Source of the DNA: Staphylococcus lugdunensis
GTDB lineage: Bacteria; Bacillota; Bacilli; Staphylococcales; Staphylococcaceae
Length of the DNA: 64,000 nucleotides
Reading direction: 5' to 3'
Assembly (NCBI RefSeq): GCF_002901705.1
Contig: NZ_PPPV01000016.1
Span: 297,333 to 361,332, forward strand
Shown here one piece after another: positions 35,474 to 44,034 of the stretch (within the stretch, counting starts at the first letter, position 1; each line of letters begins with the position of its first letter). The position numbers and the translations under genes are program-made. A model generated the notes under the pieces. The model was not told the origin of the DNA. It searched no databases and saw only the letters and a list, made by a program, of their open reading frames with translations.

Positions 35474-35507
35474 TACAAACAGCATGGCATATAAATCCCA
35501 AAATAAT

Positions 35508-35550
35508 AGCACAAAGATGGTTTAACATAAATCATCTTTGTGCTTCTTTA
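35508..35550 (+). terminator. Terminator of ppk (AGCACAAAGATG family)
   Basis: AGCACAAAGATGGTTT (35508-35523) pairs with AAATCATCTTTGTGCT (35529-35544), then TCTTTATT. Nearly identical to the terminator at 25749. Confidence 0.85.
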
Positions 35551-35561
35551 TTTACAACAAT

Positions 35562-35702
35562 ATTTCGTATTGTTGGCTCGCATTCTTAGAGGACAACTTC
35601 GACACCCCAGCTTGCGTTGTACGTAGAAATGCTTTTCGCATTCCTCTTTGCTGGGGCCCCCACCCCAGCTTGCTTTGTTAGTAAAAACTGATTTTGCTAG
35701 TT
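35562..35702. repeat. STAR-like repeat with flanking GGCTCGCATTCTTAG module
   Basis: TTGTTGGCTCGCATTCTTAGAGGAC (position 35567 on, quoted by its ends TTGTTGG and AGAGGAC) is followed by a STAR-type unit with core TTTGCTGGGGCCCCCACCCC, a C-for-T variant of the unit at 27741. The remainder of the gap to 35798 shows nothing else. Confidence 0.7.
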
Positions 35703-35798
35703 TTTATGTCTGCAAATAAGATTGTAGAAATCATAATGGAAGAAAAGAATCGAACGCTGGAACTCTAATCACTTACATGTATATCCCAACATGTTTTT

Positions 35799-37043
35799 CT
35801 AATTTTTTACTGGATGCTGGTACCATTGTTTTAAATATTGATAGAGTACTTCACTATATGTTTGCAATTCTGTCGCAGTAATTTTTTCATCTACACTATG
35901 CGCTTCGGTCAAACTTCCGGGACCATATAAAATTGTTGGTATACCAAAGTGTGCTGTCCAACCACCGTCTGTAACTGTCGTACTCATACCATGTTCTAAA
36001 GGTTTATGGTGTACAAGTTCATGTGCCTGTTGCAAAGCTTTAAATCCTGGATGGGTCGTTGGGATTTCAAAACTTGGAAAAATCTCTCCTTTATCTTCAA
36101 TCATTGATGCACCACCCCATTCAAAGGACAATGGATGATCTTTCAACCAAATATCAGCTGCAGCTACTTGGTTTAAATATGTTTCAATTTCTGCAATAAC
36201 ATCTTCATAGCATTCATTAGGTAAATAGTGTACCGTAATCCATAAACGACATTCATCAGCAATAAAAGCAGGATGTCGGCCTCCTTCAATAACAGCAGGA
36301 TTGATTGTATTTGCGCCAGGTGGCATTCCTGGACTCGATTTCATCACTGCCCAATGCCGTTCTAATTCATTTAATGCTTGAATGACTTTCATCATTTTTT
36401 CAATAGCGCTGGCACCAAATAAGCCACCACCTGCATGTATAGTTTGATGACGTGCGCCATCGTGTATTGTGTGCTTACTTTTAACTGTAATCCAGCCTGT
36501 AATCACACCACCTTGACCTAACGCCATATTATCACTCGTATCTAAGACTAATGCTAAGTCGGCTTTAGGTCCGATTTCACAAGCACGCTTTGTCCCTGCT
36601 TCACCAACCTCTTCCCCAACTACAGAATGAACAATAATATCACCTTGAGGGAGACGTCCTTCTTGATGTAATCGCTCTAAGACATAAAATAAAGCAGCCA
36701 TGCCACCTTTCATGTCACTAACACCACGACCATAGAGCCAGTCGTTAACATGCGTTAATTCAAATGGCGGATAGTTCCACTCACGATCATCATCGACAGA
36801 AGCCACATCCACATGTCCATTTAAAATTAACTTTGGTGCTGTTGGATCCTCACCTTTTAACGTGGCTACAATAATACTGTCATTAGGATAAAGTACCTCA
36901 CGTTGAATTGTAAAACCTAAATCCTCAAGCAAGCGTTGAATATCATCTTGCAAAGGATCTGTATTACGTCCAGGAGGGCTTTCTGTATTATATTTCACCA
37001 ATAATTCTAACAAGTCGAATAATCTTTGTTCCAATGTTGTCAT
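35799..37043 (-). CDS. M20-family peptidase / ArgE-DapE-type deacylase
   Basis: A 414-residue cytoplasmic metallohydrolase. Zinc ligands and catalytic residues typical of ArgE/DapE/ACY1 enzymes are present: NGHVDVAS (His), GRGVSDMKGG (bridging Asp), VGEEVGEAG (Glu base and ligand), LDTSDN (Asp/Glu) and EAHSVDEKI (C-terminal His). The substrate is likely an N-acyl amino acid or small peptide; a specific role in arginine or lysine synthesis cannot be assigned because no such genes adjoin it. The start is uncertain: GTG 37046, ATG 37043 and TTG 37034 are all near AAGGGTGA, and the TTG has the best spacing. Confidence 0.82.
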   Translation of the reverse strand: MTTLEQRLFDLLELLVKYNTESPPGRNTDPLQDDIQRLLEDLGFTIQREVLYPNDSIIVATLKGEDPTAPKLILNGHVDVASVDDDREWNYPPFELTHVNDWLYGRGVSDMKGGMAALFYVLERLHQEGRLPQGDIIVHSVVGEEVGEAGTKRACEIGPKADLALVLDTSDNMALGQGGVITGWITVKSKHTIHDGARHQTIHAGGGLFGASAIEKMMKVIQALNELERHWAVMKSSPGMPPGANTINPAVIEGGRHPAFIADECRLWITVHYLPNECYEDVIAEIETYLNQVAAADIWLKDHPLSFEWGGASMIEDKGEIFPSFEIPTTHPGFKALQQAHELVHHKPLEHGMSTTVTDGGWTAHFGIPTILYGPGSLTEAHSVDEKITATELQTYSEVLYQYLKQWYQHPVKN

Positions 37044-37231
37044 CACCCTTCATTACTTAGAAATTAGGTTATTCTATAATATCAGTGTAACATTCCCCAA
37101 GACATGGTTAGCAACTGAATAAATTAAACTTAATTTGATGTCAAAGCTTTAATCATTACCATAAACTGCATCGATTATTTTTAAAATTCCGATAGTTCAT
37201 TAAAGCCTTGGCATATTTTACGAAAATATTT

Positions 37232-37927
37232 CTATACTGGTCGTATAGTAATTTGATTTACATTGACATGTGGCGGTTGCGTTATGGCATAACGTATACT
37301 TTCAGCTATGTCATAGGTCTCTAGCTTTTTGCGGCCTCCAAAATCACTCTGTTCAGTCATTGGCGTATCAACCATACCTGGTAAAATACTAGTCACTTTA
37401 ATGCCTGTACGTGCTAAATCTTTTTCTAACCCTCGACTAATCATCTGGACAGCAGCTTTTGTTGCACTATACACAGTACTATCTTTAGTTACCTCTTCAG
37501 CACTAATAGATGCTAAATTAATAATATGTCCCTCTTTGTATTGCTGAAAATGTGGTAAAACTGCATTAATAGCATACAAAGTACCCTTTAGATTCGTGTC
37601 AATCATTGCATCCCAATCCTCAACTTGATGACTTGTGATTTGTGAACTTAAACTTAAACCTGCACTGTTAACAAGAATATCCACTCGACCAAAGTACTCA
37701 ATCGCTTTAGCAATTAGTGCTTCTACCTCCTGACGTTGAGTCATATCTATTTCTACTATTAAGCTTTCATATTTACGCATATGCATAGCCACTTGATTTA
37801 ATCTTTTTCTATTGCGTCCTGCTAATACAACTCTGAATCCCATGCTATGCATCGCTTTAGCAATTTCTTTACCAATACCACTACTTGCCCCAGTTATTAC
37901 AGCAACACGTCCTACAATATTATCCAT
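37232..37927 (-). CDS. Short-chain dehydrogenase/reductase
   Basis: A 231-residue classical SDR. The cofactor motif is TGASSGIG near residue 13, with RN following the second beta-strand (AGRNRKR), which suggests NADP(H) preference. The catalytic triad is Ser143-like within NLASISAEE, Tyr in YSATKAAV and Lys four residues later. The substrate is unknown; the family spans YdfG/YciK-like oxidoreductases. GGATG precedes the start. It lies on the same strand as the M20 peptidase, with 185 bp between, so co-transcription is possible but not shown. Confidence 0.87.
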   Translation of the reverse strand: MDNIVGRVAVITGASSGIGKEIAKAMHSMGFRVVLAGRNRKRLNQVAMHMRKYESLIVEIDMTQRQEVEALIAKAIEYFGRVDILVNSAGLSLSSQITSHQVEDWDAMIDTNLKGTLYAINAVLPHFQQYKEGHIINLASISAEEVTKDSTVYSATKAAVQMISRGLEKDLARTGIKVTSILPGMVDTPMTEQSDFGGRKKLETYDIAESIRYAITQPPHVNVNQITIRPV

Positions 37928-38081
37928 TTATAACTACATCCTTTTCTTTTTGGCTTAGTATCTTTATAACCACTGTTGTTAAAACTAAAACAACTTACAA
38001 ATTCCATTTGTAAAATATAATATTAAGGTATAAAGTGGAAGTATGTCTAATTAAAATGGGTTTATAGAAAGGGAGATAATG

Positions 38082-38348
38082 ATGACTTATCATGATCGTG
38101 TCATGAAATTAAGAGCAGAAAAGAAACGCATGGGATTCAGTTTTCGTTTTGAAGACTTATTTAGTGAAGAAGAATTACTGAATATGACGGTAGCACAACG
38201 TAAAACAGCCGAAAAAAAGTTTATTCGTGAAATTGATAACATGCATGATGTTCGCATGCCCTTTAGCAGTCAAGATGGCTTCAAAAATAAACTTTATAAT
38301 TTAGAGTATCAATATAATGAGGTTAAAAAGAATTTTAAAGTTGTTTAA
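38082..38348 (+). CDS. Small conserved staphylococcal protein, unknown function
   Basis: An 88-residue soluble, highly charged protein (MTYHDRVMKLRAEKKRMG, then FRFEDLFSEEELLNM and AQRKTAEKKFIREIDN), predicted to be mostly helical. I do not recognise a characterised family. GGGAGA lies six bases before the ATG at 38082; an in-frame ATG at 38079 is also possible. A strong terminator follows at once, so this is a stand-alone gene. Confidence 0.75.
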   Translation: MTYHDRVMKLRAEKKRMGFSFRFEDLFSEEELLNMTVAQRKTAEKKFIREIDNMHDVRMPFSSQDGFKNKLYNLEYQYNEVKKNFKVV

Positions 38349-38353
38349 TACTA

Positions 38354-38391
38354 AAAGCCCACAACCAGTACGCATTGGTTTGTGGGCTTTC
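38354..38391 (+). terminator. Terminator of the 88-residue gene
   Basis: AAAGCCCACAACCA pairs with TGGTTTGTGGGCTTT across an eight-base loop. Confidence 0.8.
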
Positions 38392-38502
38392 CAGAGATTA
38401 TTCAATGTTATTGGGGTATATATGATGCCCTTGATGTTCGCCAGGAAGGGCATACGATACTTGGGTCAAAAAAGTCGAGTTCTTTTTTAGGGGCTGTCTT
38501 GA

Positions 38503-38694
38503 TTAACTAGGTACAACTTCCTTGTGTTCAAGACCATATTGATATAATCGTTCTGCATCGATATATGGCATAGAGTCGATAGTGATGTAACCATCTCTAA
38601 TATCACCAATTAATCCTTGGTTTACGCCTGTATGCACATGAATTTTATAACTGCTTTCATTTGAAAAAATAACTTGTTCAATTACTTTTCGCAT
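38503..38694 (-). CDS. Small hypothetical protein
   Basis: A 63-residue soluble protein (MRKVIEQVIFSNESSYKIHV, then GDIRDGYITIDSMPYIDAERLY) of unrecognised family. The pattern of short beta-like segments followed by a helix suggests a small alpha/beta domain. GGAGTG lies eight bases before the ATG, supporting expression. It stands alone between two other genes with no visible partner; nothing in the sequence indicates its role. Confidence 0.7.
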   Translation of the reverse strand: MRKVIEQVIFSNESSYKIHVHTGVNQGLIGDIRDGYITIDSMPYIDAERLYQYGLEHKEVVPS

Positions 38695-38877
38695 CAGTTA
38701 TCACTCCAATTACTTATTCCTTACATCTACTATAATACGCTCTTTTTTTATTTTTTAAAGTAATATGTGATGTATTTCACAAATTAGTCATTTATCTTAA
38801 AATTCACTTTATTTGTATATTTCAACTAATTTGAAGCTGCTTAAATTTGAGGTAAACCGACTGTAATTGTGAACAAT

Positions 38878-40233
38878 TTATTGATGTATTGCCTTATTAA
38901 AATACGCATTGGCAGTTTCACCAATTGTTTCTGATAGCGCTGGATGAGGTTGAATCATAGCAGCTAAGTCTTCAAGTTGACCATGTGCAGCTCGCATAGC
39001 TGACATTTGCCCGACCACATCCGTAGCATTAGGACCCGCAGCAAAAATACCTAAAATATGGTGCGTGGCTTTATCAATAACCATTTTTATTACACCATTT
39101 GTTTCCCCCTTTATTAAAGCTTTCGGCGCTTCTTTAAAGTTTGATTGTGTCACTTTTACGTCATAACCTTGAGCAATTGCTTGTGCTTCAGATAAACCTA
39201 TTGACGCTGATTCAACTCGCGTATAAATACATCTTGGTATATCCTCTTGTTTCACAGGGTCGGGATTCAGTCCTGCAATTTTCTCAGCCACAACGGCACC
39301 ATGTGCACTTGCAGTATGCGCCAGTTGATAACCGGCTACAAGATCTCCAATTGCATAGACATGTGGCACCGATGTTTCGTTAAACTCATTCACTTTAATT
39401 GTTTTATCTTCCATAGTTAAATTAAGAGATTCAAATGCTTGTAAATTAGGACGTCGCCCAGTTGCAAATAGTAGTGTACCATAGGGTAACTGTGAACCAT
39501 TTTCTAAATAAACAGCATCAGTATCTACTTTATTGACACGCGCATGTGTAACAATCTTTACACCCTGATAATCTAATAACTTCCGTATCGACGCTTGAAC
39601 ATCTTTATCCTCAGAGCGCAATATATTGTCACCAGACTCTAAAATCGTTACATGAACACTTAAATCAGCCATGGCAGATGCGAGTTCTGTCGCAATGACA
39701 CCACCACCGACAATCGTTATTTGTTCTGGTAAAGTGGAATGCTTAAAGAACGAATCCGTCGTTTCATAATCAATCTTATCAACACCCTCAATAGGTGGCA
39801 CGAATGGTGAACTTCCAGTCGCTAATACAATATCATTGGCATAAAGTACACGGCCATTGACTTCAACAGATAAATCACTATGAACTACCGCTTCTCCTTG
39901 TATGTAATTTACATGATTTTCATCAAAAAGATGGTGAACATTGCCAATAATCTCATCCACCACCTCATCCTTACGATGATTCATTTTGTTAATATCCAGC
40001 TCAATATGATTAGCAAAAATGCCCCAATCTTTCGCTTGATTCATTTCATAAACACGCTTGCCATGTTCAATCAACAGCTTAGATTGAATACATCCTACAT
40101 TGAAACATGTGCCCCCCACACGGTCCTTTTCAATGACGGCAACCTTCATCCCTAATTGAGCAGCGCGAATACTCGCAACATAACCCCCGGGTCCAGCACC
40201 GACCACAATCAAATCAAACTGTTCAACCATCAT
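38878..40233 (-). CDS. Dihydrolipoamide dehydrogenase-like flavoprotein (stand-alone)
   Basis: A 451-residue pyridine nucleotide-disulphide oxidoreductase. FAD binding GAGPGGYVA starts at residue 12, the redox-active pair is Cys43 and Cys48 in GGTCFNVGC (proline of the usual GCIPSK replaced by glutamine), the NAD domain has IVGGGVIATELA near 175, and the catalytic HPALSE motif is near the C-terminus, so it is an active E3-type enzyme. There are no E1/E2 genes beside it, so it is not the pdhD of the pyruvate complex; it may serve another complex or lipoate metabolism. AAAGGGG precedes the ATG. It marks the left edge of the restriction island. Confidence 0.87.
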   Translation of the reverse strand: MMVEQFDLIVVGAGPGGYVASIRAAQLGMKVAVIEKDRVGGTCFNVGCIQSKLLIEHGKRVYEMNQAKDWGIFANHIELDINKMNHRKDEVVDEIIGNVHHLFDENHVNYIQGEAVVHSDLSVEVNGRVLYANDIVLATGSSPFVPPIEGVDKIDYETTDSFFKHSTLPEQITIVGGGVIATELASAMADLSVHVTILESGDNILRSEDKDVQASIRKLLDYQGVKIVTHARVNKVDTDAVYLENGSQLPYGTLLFATGRRPNLQAFESLNLTMEDKTIKVNEFNETSVPHVYAIGDLVAGYQLAHTASAHGAVVAEKIAGLNPDPVKQEDIPRCIYTRVESASIGLSEAQAIAQGYDVKVTQSNFKEAPKALIKGETNGVIKMVIDKATHHILGIFAAGPNATDVVGQMSAMRAAHGQLEDLAAMIQPHPALSETIGETANAYFNKAIHQ

Positions 40234-40335
40234 CTAAACCCCTTTCACAATGTGTGTATTGTAAATTTATTGTAAACGCTTACTTCAATCCTCATCATTA
40301 TCATATCGTTAAGGATTGAGACGTGCAAATGAAAA

Positions 40336-41034
40336 TTAATGAATCTTAGATTGTATAATTTTTAAATCATCTTTAGTGACTTCAAACCATCCTTGACATA
40401 TTTTTTTCAACATATATTTGTTATACAGTATTAAAAACGATTTCTCTTCAACTTTATTAGATATACGCCAGTATGCTCCATTTTTGCCATTAAGATAATC
40501 TTTATTTTTTACATCATATTCTTTATTCTCAAGATTTTTCATTTTCTTATAGCAAATATCAAAATAATTATCCTTGTCTATATTATACCTTCGCTTAATA
40601 TCATTTAATAACGCTTTTTTTCTGACAGAACATATTTCTAACTTTGTTATATTCTCTGCAAATATTTCTTTATCTTGCTCATTCCAACCCCAAATTAATA
40701 AATACGTATCCGTTGAATCATATTTATCACCAAATAACCAGCCTTCTTTTAACTTTTTATTTTTATAATAAAAAACTTCTAATGAAAATGTAGGTATATT
40801 CTTGTTGAAGTAGGTGGCCGATGCTTTTTCATCAATATCAATTTGTTTGCCGTTTTCAAAATTTAGAGTTAAATCTACTCCTCTATGTTGCTTACTCATG
40901 TTATCTACTCTAATAAAGTTTTTAATTTTACAAGTATCAAAGATTTCATTTAATTTAGGATAAAAGTATTTGTCTAAAAATTTTCCTATTTCAATTTCTT
41001 TTTTTAAATCAAATTCGATATTACTATCACCCAT
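40336..41034 (-). CDS. PD-(D/E)XK nuclease-like protein of the restriction island
   Basis: A 232-residue soluble, lysine-rich protein. Residues 53-70 carry VD54 in GVDLTL followed by QIDIDEK with Asp68 and Lys70, which fits the D-X(n)-(D/E)-X-K catalytic pattern of PD-(D/E)XK nucleases; Trp-rich GWLFGDKYDSTDTYLLIWG follows. I do not recognise a named family. It is transcribed after the restriction-modification genes but behind their terminator and has its own AAGGAGG, so it is a separate unit. It is not a Vsr repair nuclease, whose length and motifs differ. A role as a second nuclease or phage-defence accessory is inference. Confidence 0.7.
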   Translation of the reverse strand: MGDSNIEFDLKKEIEIGKFLDKYFYPKLNEIFDTCKIKNFIRVDNMSKQHRGVDLTLNFENGKQIDIDEKASATYFNKNIPTFSLEVFYYKNKKLKEGWLFGDKYDSTDTYLLIWGWNEQDKEIFAENITKLEICSVRKKALLNDIKRRYNIDKDNYFDICYKKMKNLENKEYDVKNKDYLNGKNGAYWRISNKVEEKSFLILYNKYMLKKICQGWFEVTKDDLKIIQSKIH

Positions 41035-41052
41035 TATTTTCCTCCTTAATAA

Positions 41053-41065
41053 ATGTAATTTACAT
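41053..41065 (-). promoter_or_regulatory. Palindrome ahead of the nuclease-like gene
   Basis: ATGTAA-T-TTACAT, a 13-bp palindrome 19 bp before the start codon, next to the ribosome site. A candidate operator; no binding protein is known. Confidence 0.35.
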
Positions 41066-41099
41066 ACTTGTTTATATACTAACTTTCTATATAGTAAGC

Positions 41100-41136
41100 A
41101 TCAACAAAAAAGACAATCTCCTTGTAAGAGATTGTC
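41100..41136 (-). terminator. Terminator of the restriction-modification operon
   Basis: GACAATCTC (41112-41120) pairs with GAGATTGTC (41128-41136); the minus strand then runs TTTTTTGTTG. It lies right after the methyltransferase stop. Confidence 0.85.
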
Positions 41137-41141
41137 ACAAA

Positions 41142-42380
41142 TTAAAATAACTTTAATTGACTATATTCATCACTTGTTGACTGTTCAATTTTTTCTATTT
41201 GATTACCAATTCTTGTAATTATTGGTACTACTAAGGCATTACCCATGCAAAAGAATCTCATCCTATCTGGCATAGTATCAGTCCAATTATCTGGAAACCC
41301 ATTAATCCTCTCAGCTTCTATAGGTGTTAAAGTTCGAAAGATACCATTTACATTAAGAAAATGTGTACTTCTATTAATAGAAGATTCACTTGTTAACATT
41401 GTACGTGCAGGTAAATCAAGAGAATCTGTATCTGACATACCACCTTCTGAAAAATAATATTCATGTCCATCTTTACTTGTTCTTTTAATTTTTTTTGGTC
41501 CACGTAAATATTTAAATTTAGAAATTTTTTCATCATTTAACTGATACTTATAATCTACGTTTTCTTCTATAATTTCACTCAAAGTAATAGGTTTTTCATA
41601 AATTGGTATTGTATCAATTGTTAGTATTTTGCCACTTTTCATTACACCACTATTATAGAATTGAAAACTAAAATTATCAGAAATATCGACTATGTCACTA
41701 GATATTTCTACTTTATTTATTCTATTTTTTAGGGGGGTTTTTTCAATTGGAAACCCTTGTGCAAACATTCCATCTTGGTAAATAATATCTTCTAAACTTT
41801 TATTTTTCATCAATTTTGCATAATCTAAATCTTGTTTATAGCCAAATATAAATACTCTTCTACGTCGTTGAGCATTGCCATAGTCTGCGGCATTAATAAT
41901 TCTCCATTCAACATCATAGCCAAGTTCATTTAATGTTGATAGCATAACTGAAAAATCTCTTCCTCTTTGATTTGAAGGAGATTTTAATAATCTATCTACA
42001 TTTTCTAGCAGAATATATTTAGGATATGTGTTTTGTATAAATCTTATGATTTGCCAAAATAATACTCCCTTTTTCCCCTGTATACCTAATTCTCCATTAA
42101 GACTTCTAGCAACAGAATAGTCCTGACAGGGAAAACCACCAACAACCATATCTGCATTAGTATTTGCCATTTCCTCATCACTAATTTTAGATATATCCTT
42201 ATTAACATGTTCTCCATTAAGAAATTTGGAATTATAACAATCAAATGCATATTGTACTTTTCTTGATGGTTCCCATTGATTTGCCCACGTAACATTAAAA
42301 ATTTTATTTTTAGTATTTTCTAGACCTAGACGAAAACCGCCAACTCCTGCAAATAATTCTGCGACCTTGATACTATTCAT
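41142..42380 (-). CDS. sau3AIM: C5-cytosine DNA methyltransferase (Sau3AI-type, GATC)
   Basis: A 412-residue DNA (cytosine-5) methyltransferase. Motif I ELFAGVGGFRLGLE is at residue 8, motif IV GGFPCQDYSVA holds the catalytic Pro-Cys, motif VI is ENVDRLL, motif VIII AQRRRRVFIFGYK and motif X GNALVVPIITRI at the end. As partner of a Sau3AI-like endonuclease it should methylate the cytosine in GATC; specificity is inferred from the partner, not read from the recognition domain. The ATG at 42380 has AGGAGGT; the frame opens at 42422. It follows the endonuclease gene by 75 bp and has its own promoter overlapped by a GATC-containing palindrome. Confidence 0.9.
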   Translation of the reverse strand: MNSIKVAELFAGVGGFRLGLENTKNKIFNVTWANQWEPSRKVQYAFDCYNSKFLNGEHVNKDISKISDEEMANTNADMVVGGFPCQDYSVARSLNGELGIQGKKGVLFWQIIRFIQNTYPKYILLENVDRLLKSPSNQRGRDFSVMLSTLNELGYDVEWRIINAADYGNAQRRRRVFIFGYKQDLDYAKLMKNKSLEDIIYQDGMFAQGFPIEKTPLKNRINKVEISSDIVDISDNFSFQFYNSGVMKSGKILTIDTIPIYEKPITLSEIIEENVDYKYQLNDEKISKFKYLRGPKKIKRTSKDGHEYYFSEGGMSDTDSLDLPARTMLTSESSINRSTHFLNVNGIFRTLTPIEAERINGFPDNWTDTMPDRMRFFCMGNALVVPIITRIGNQIEKIEQSTSDEYSQLKLF

Positions 42381-42410
42381 TAGGCGACCTCCTAAAATTA
42401 ATTGGTTTAT

Positions 42411-42438
42411 ATTGTACCACATAACCGAACGATCGTTC
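42411..42438 (-). promoter_or_regulatory. Methyltransferase promoter with GATC palindrome
   Basis: TACAAT preceded by TG one base upstream (extended -10) lies at 42411-42416 on the minus strand. The 12-bp perfect palindrome GAACGATCGTTC at 42427-42438 covers the -35 region and contains the enzymes' own predicted target GATC. Methylation of this site could feed back on methyltransferase synthesis. Confidence 0.55.
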
Positions 42439-42455
42439 TAGTTTTTTGTATTTTA

Positions 42456-43925
42456 CTATAAAAATTCTTCTGCCTGTTTTTTTATGTAGTCATTGTTAAT
42501 CCAAAAACACTGTTTAGTCATCCATTGATTAGAATATTTTTCCACATCTTTTGGTCTATTAATCCATTTTATTGGTGATGGTAATAAATCTGCAAATTTT
42601 CCATTTACTCTATAATCTGAAAAAGTCTCATGTGGTCTCACATGACAAATCAAATTATCAGATTTATTAATAAAATTATTTTCTATTCTCCATAGTAATC
42701 CATCATTTTTATATTTAGCAGTGAGCTCTACACCACTTCTAATTTTATTTACCGTATCTTCCCAAACTTTTTTTACAGGGCCATTTATTTCATCTTCTGT
42801 CATACTGAAGAATTTAACACCTTTAAATATTTCTTCATTGTTTTCTTCTTTCACTATAAATAATAAAAATCTTGCCTCTAATAAGAACTTATGCCATTCT
42901 GCTTGAGGATTCCCTTCTTCATCTTCCCATTTTTCATTATCTAATTCCTTAAATGAAAAAGCAGGAAACGACATACTCTCTTTGTTAACATTATTTTTAT
43001 TAAATTTTACTGTTTTTACGATAATTGACGCTTTTTCAAATTCTTCAACGCGTGGAAATGACTCATTTTGACTAATTTTTCCTTTTAAATTTAATATTGC
43101 CGAAGCAATCATATTATGATAATTTTTTGCTTTCTTATTTATATTATATTTTGCTGCTAATTTATCTATTTTTTCTCCAAAATATGGCTTAAAAGTTGCA
43201 AAGACAATTTCTTCGATAGTTTTTTCTTTTACTTCAAACGGATTTTTAACTATTGATTCAATCTCTTCATTACCAAATACATATTTTCTTAATAACGATG
43301 TCATATATCCAGCTTTGAGAGAGAACGCTCTCTGCTTTGCTTGAATATTTGAATACGGTTGTTTTCTCATACTATTGGCATTTTTACCTTTAGTACAAGG
43401 AGCTAAATATGTTGTTAGACTTTCACTTAACTCATGTGCTCTACCATCAATGATATACTTATGAATTATTTCCCAATCTTTTTTAATAATTTGATAATCA
43501 ACTGGATTTTTCTTCATTTCATACAAAACTGCTTCCTCAATTTTCCAGTCTTTTCTATTTTTATCTTTCACATATTCATAAAAAGCTAATTCAATAGTAT
43601 TATTTTTATAAAGAAATGAACTTTCTTCAAATGTTTCTAAAGCAACTTTTTCATAGTTAATAATATTTAATACTAATCTTTCTTTAGCACTAAACTTTCC
43701 GCTTTTCAGTTTTTTATACGGAGTTGCTTTTAATTCAACCCCAGCCTCTTCCATATCTGGTCTACTTTCACTATCTTTTGTTTTACCAAACCATGCTTCA
43801 AAAGCATCACCAACAGAATTTTTACTTGGTTTAACAGGTGCTCCATTATTAATTTCATATATTGTTTTACCTACCGCTTCTTTGGCCCTATTATGTACTT
43901 CTTGCTTTGTCTTATAATTTGTCAT
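42456..43925 (-). CDS. sau3AIR: Sau3AI-family type II restriction endonuclease
   Basis: A 489-residue endonuclease with the same length and closely similar sequence to Sau3AI as I know it: N-terminal KQEVHNRAKEAVGK, the MutH-like catalytic region SVGDAFEAWFG and RPDMEEAGVELKATP with Asp57, Glu64 and Lys66, and the C-terminal allosteric MutH-like domain ending QWMTKQCFWINNDYIKKQ. Sau3AI cuts before GATC irrespective of adenine methylation and is blocked by cytosine methylation. GAGGGATTTAT precedes the ATG. It is the first gene of the restriction operon. Base composition is lower in GC than that of flanking genes, consistent with acquired DNA. Confidence 0.92.
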   Translation of the reverse strand: MTNYKTKQEVHNRAKEAVGKTIYEINNGAPVKPSKNSVGDAFEAWFGKTKDSESRPDMEEAGVELKATPYKKLKSGKFSAKERLVLNIINYEKVALETFEESSFLYKNNTIELAFYEYVKDKNRKDWKIEEAVLYEMKKNPVDYQIIKKDWEIIHKYIIDGRAHELSESLTTYLAPCTKGKNANSMRKQPYSNIQAKQRAFSLKAGYMTSLLRKYVFGNEEIESIVKNPFEVKEKTIEEIVFATFKPYFGEKIDKLAAKYNINKKAKNYHNMIASAILNLKGKISQNESFPRVEEFEKASIIVKTVKFNKNNVNKESMSFPAFSFKELDNEKWEDEEGNPQAEWHKFLLEARFLLFIVKEENNEEIFKGVKFFSMTEDEINGPVKKVWEDTVNKIRSGVELTAKYKNDGLLWRIENNFINKSDNLICHVRPHETFSDYRVNGKFADLLPSPIKWINRPKDVEKYSNQWMTKQCFWINNDYIKKQAEEFL

Positions 43926-43982
43926 ATAAATCCCTCAATCATTTATATTATTAGTCTTAATATATCATATTATTTTCAAACC

Positions 43983-44023
43983 TATAAAAAACTGACAAGC
44001 CTATTTTGGTTTATCAGTTTCTT
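43983..44023 (-). terminator. Terminator of the glycosyltransferase gene
   Basis: ACTGATAAACC pairs with GGCTTGTCAGT (G-U pairs) with a T-run on the minus strand, just past the stop at 44035. Confidence 0.78.
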
Positions 44024-44034
44024 ATGATTCAACT

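Noticed and set aside
40336-41034. Vsr-type repair endonuclease accompanying the C5 methyltransferase
   Set aside because: The protein is much longer than Vsr and lacks its motifs.
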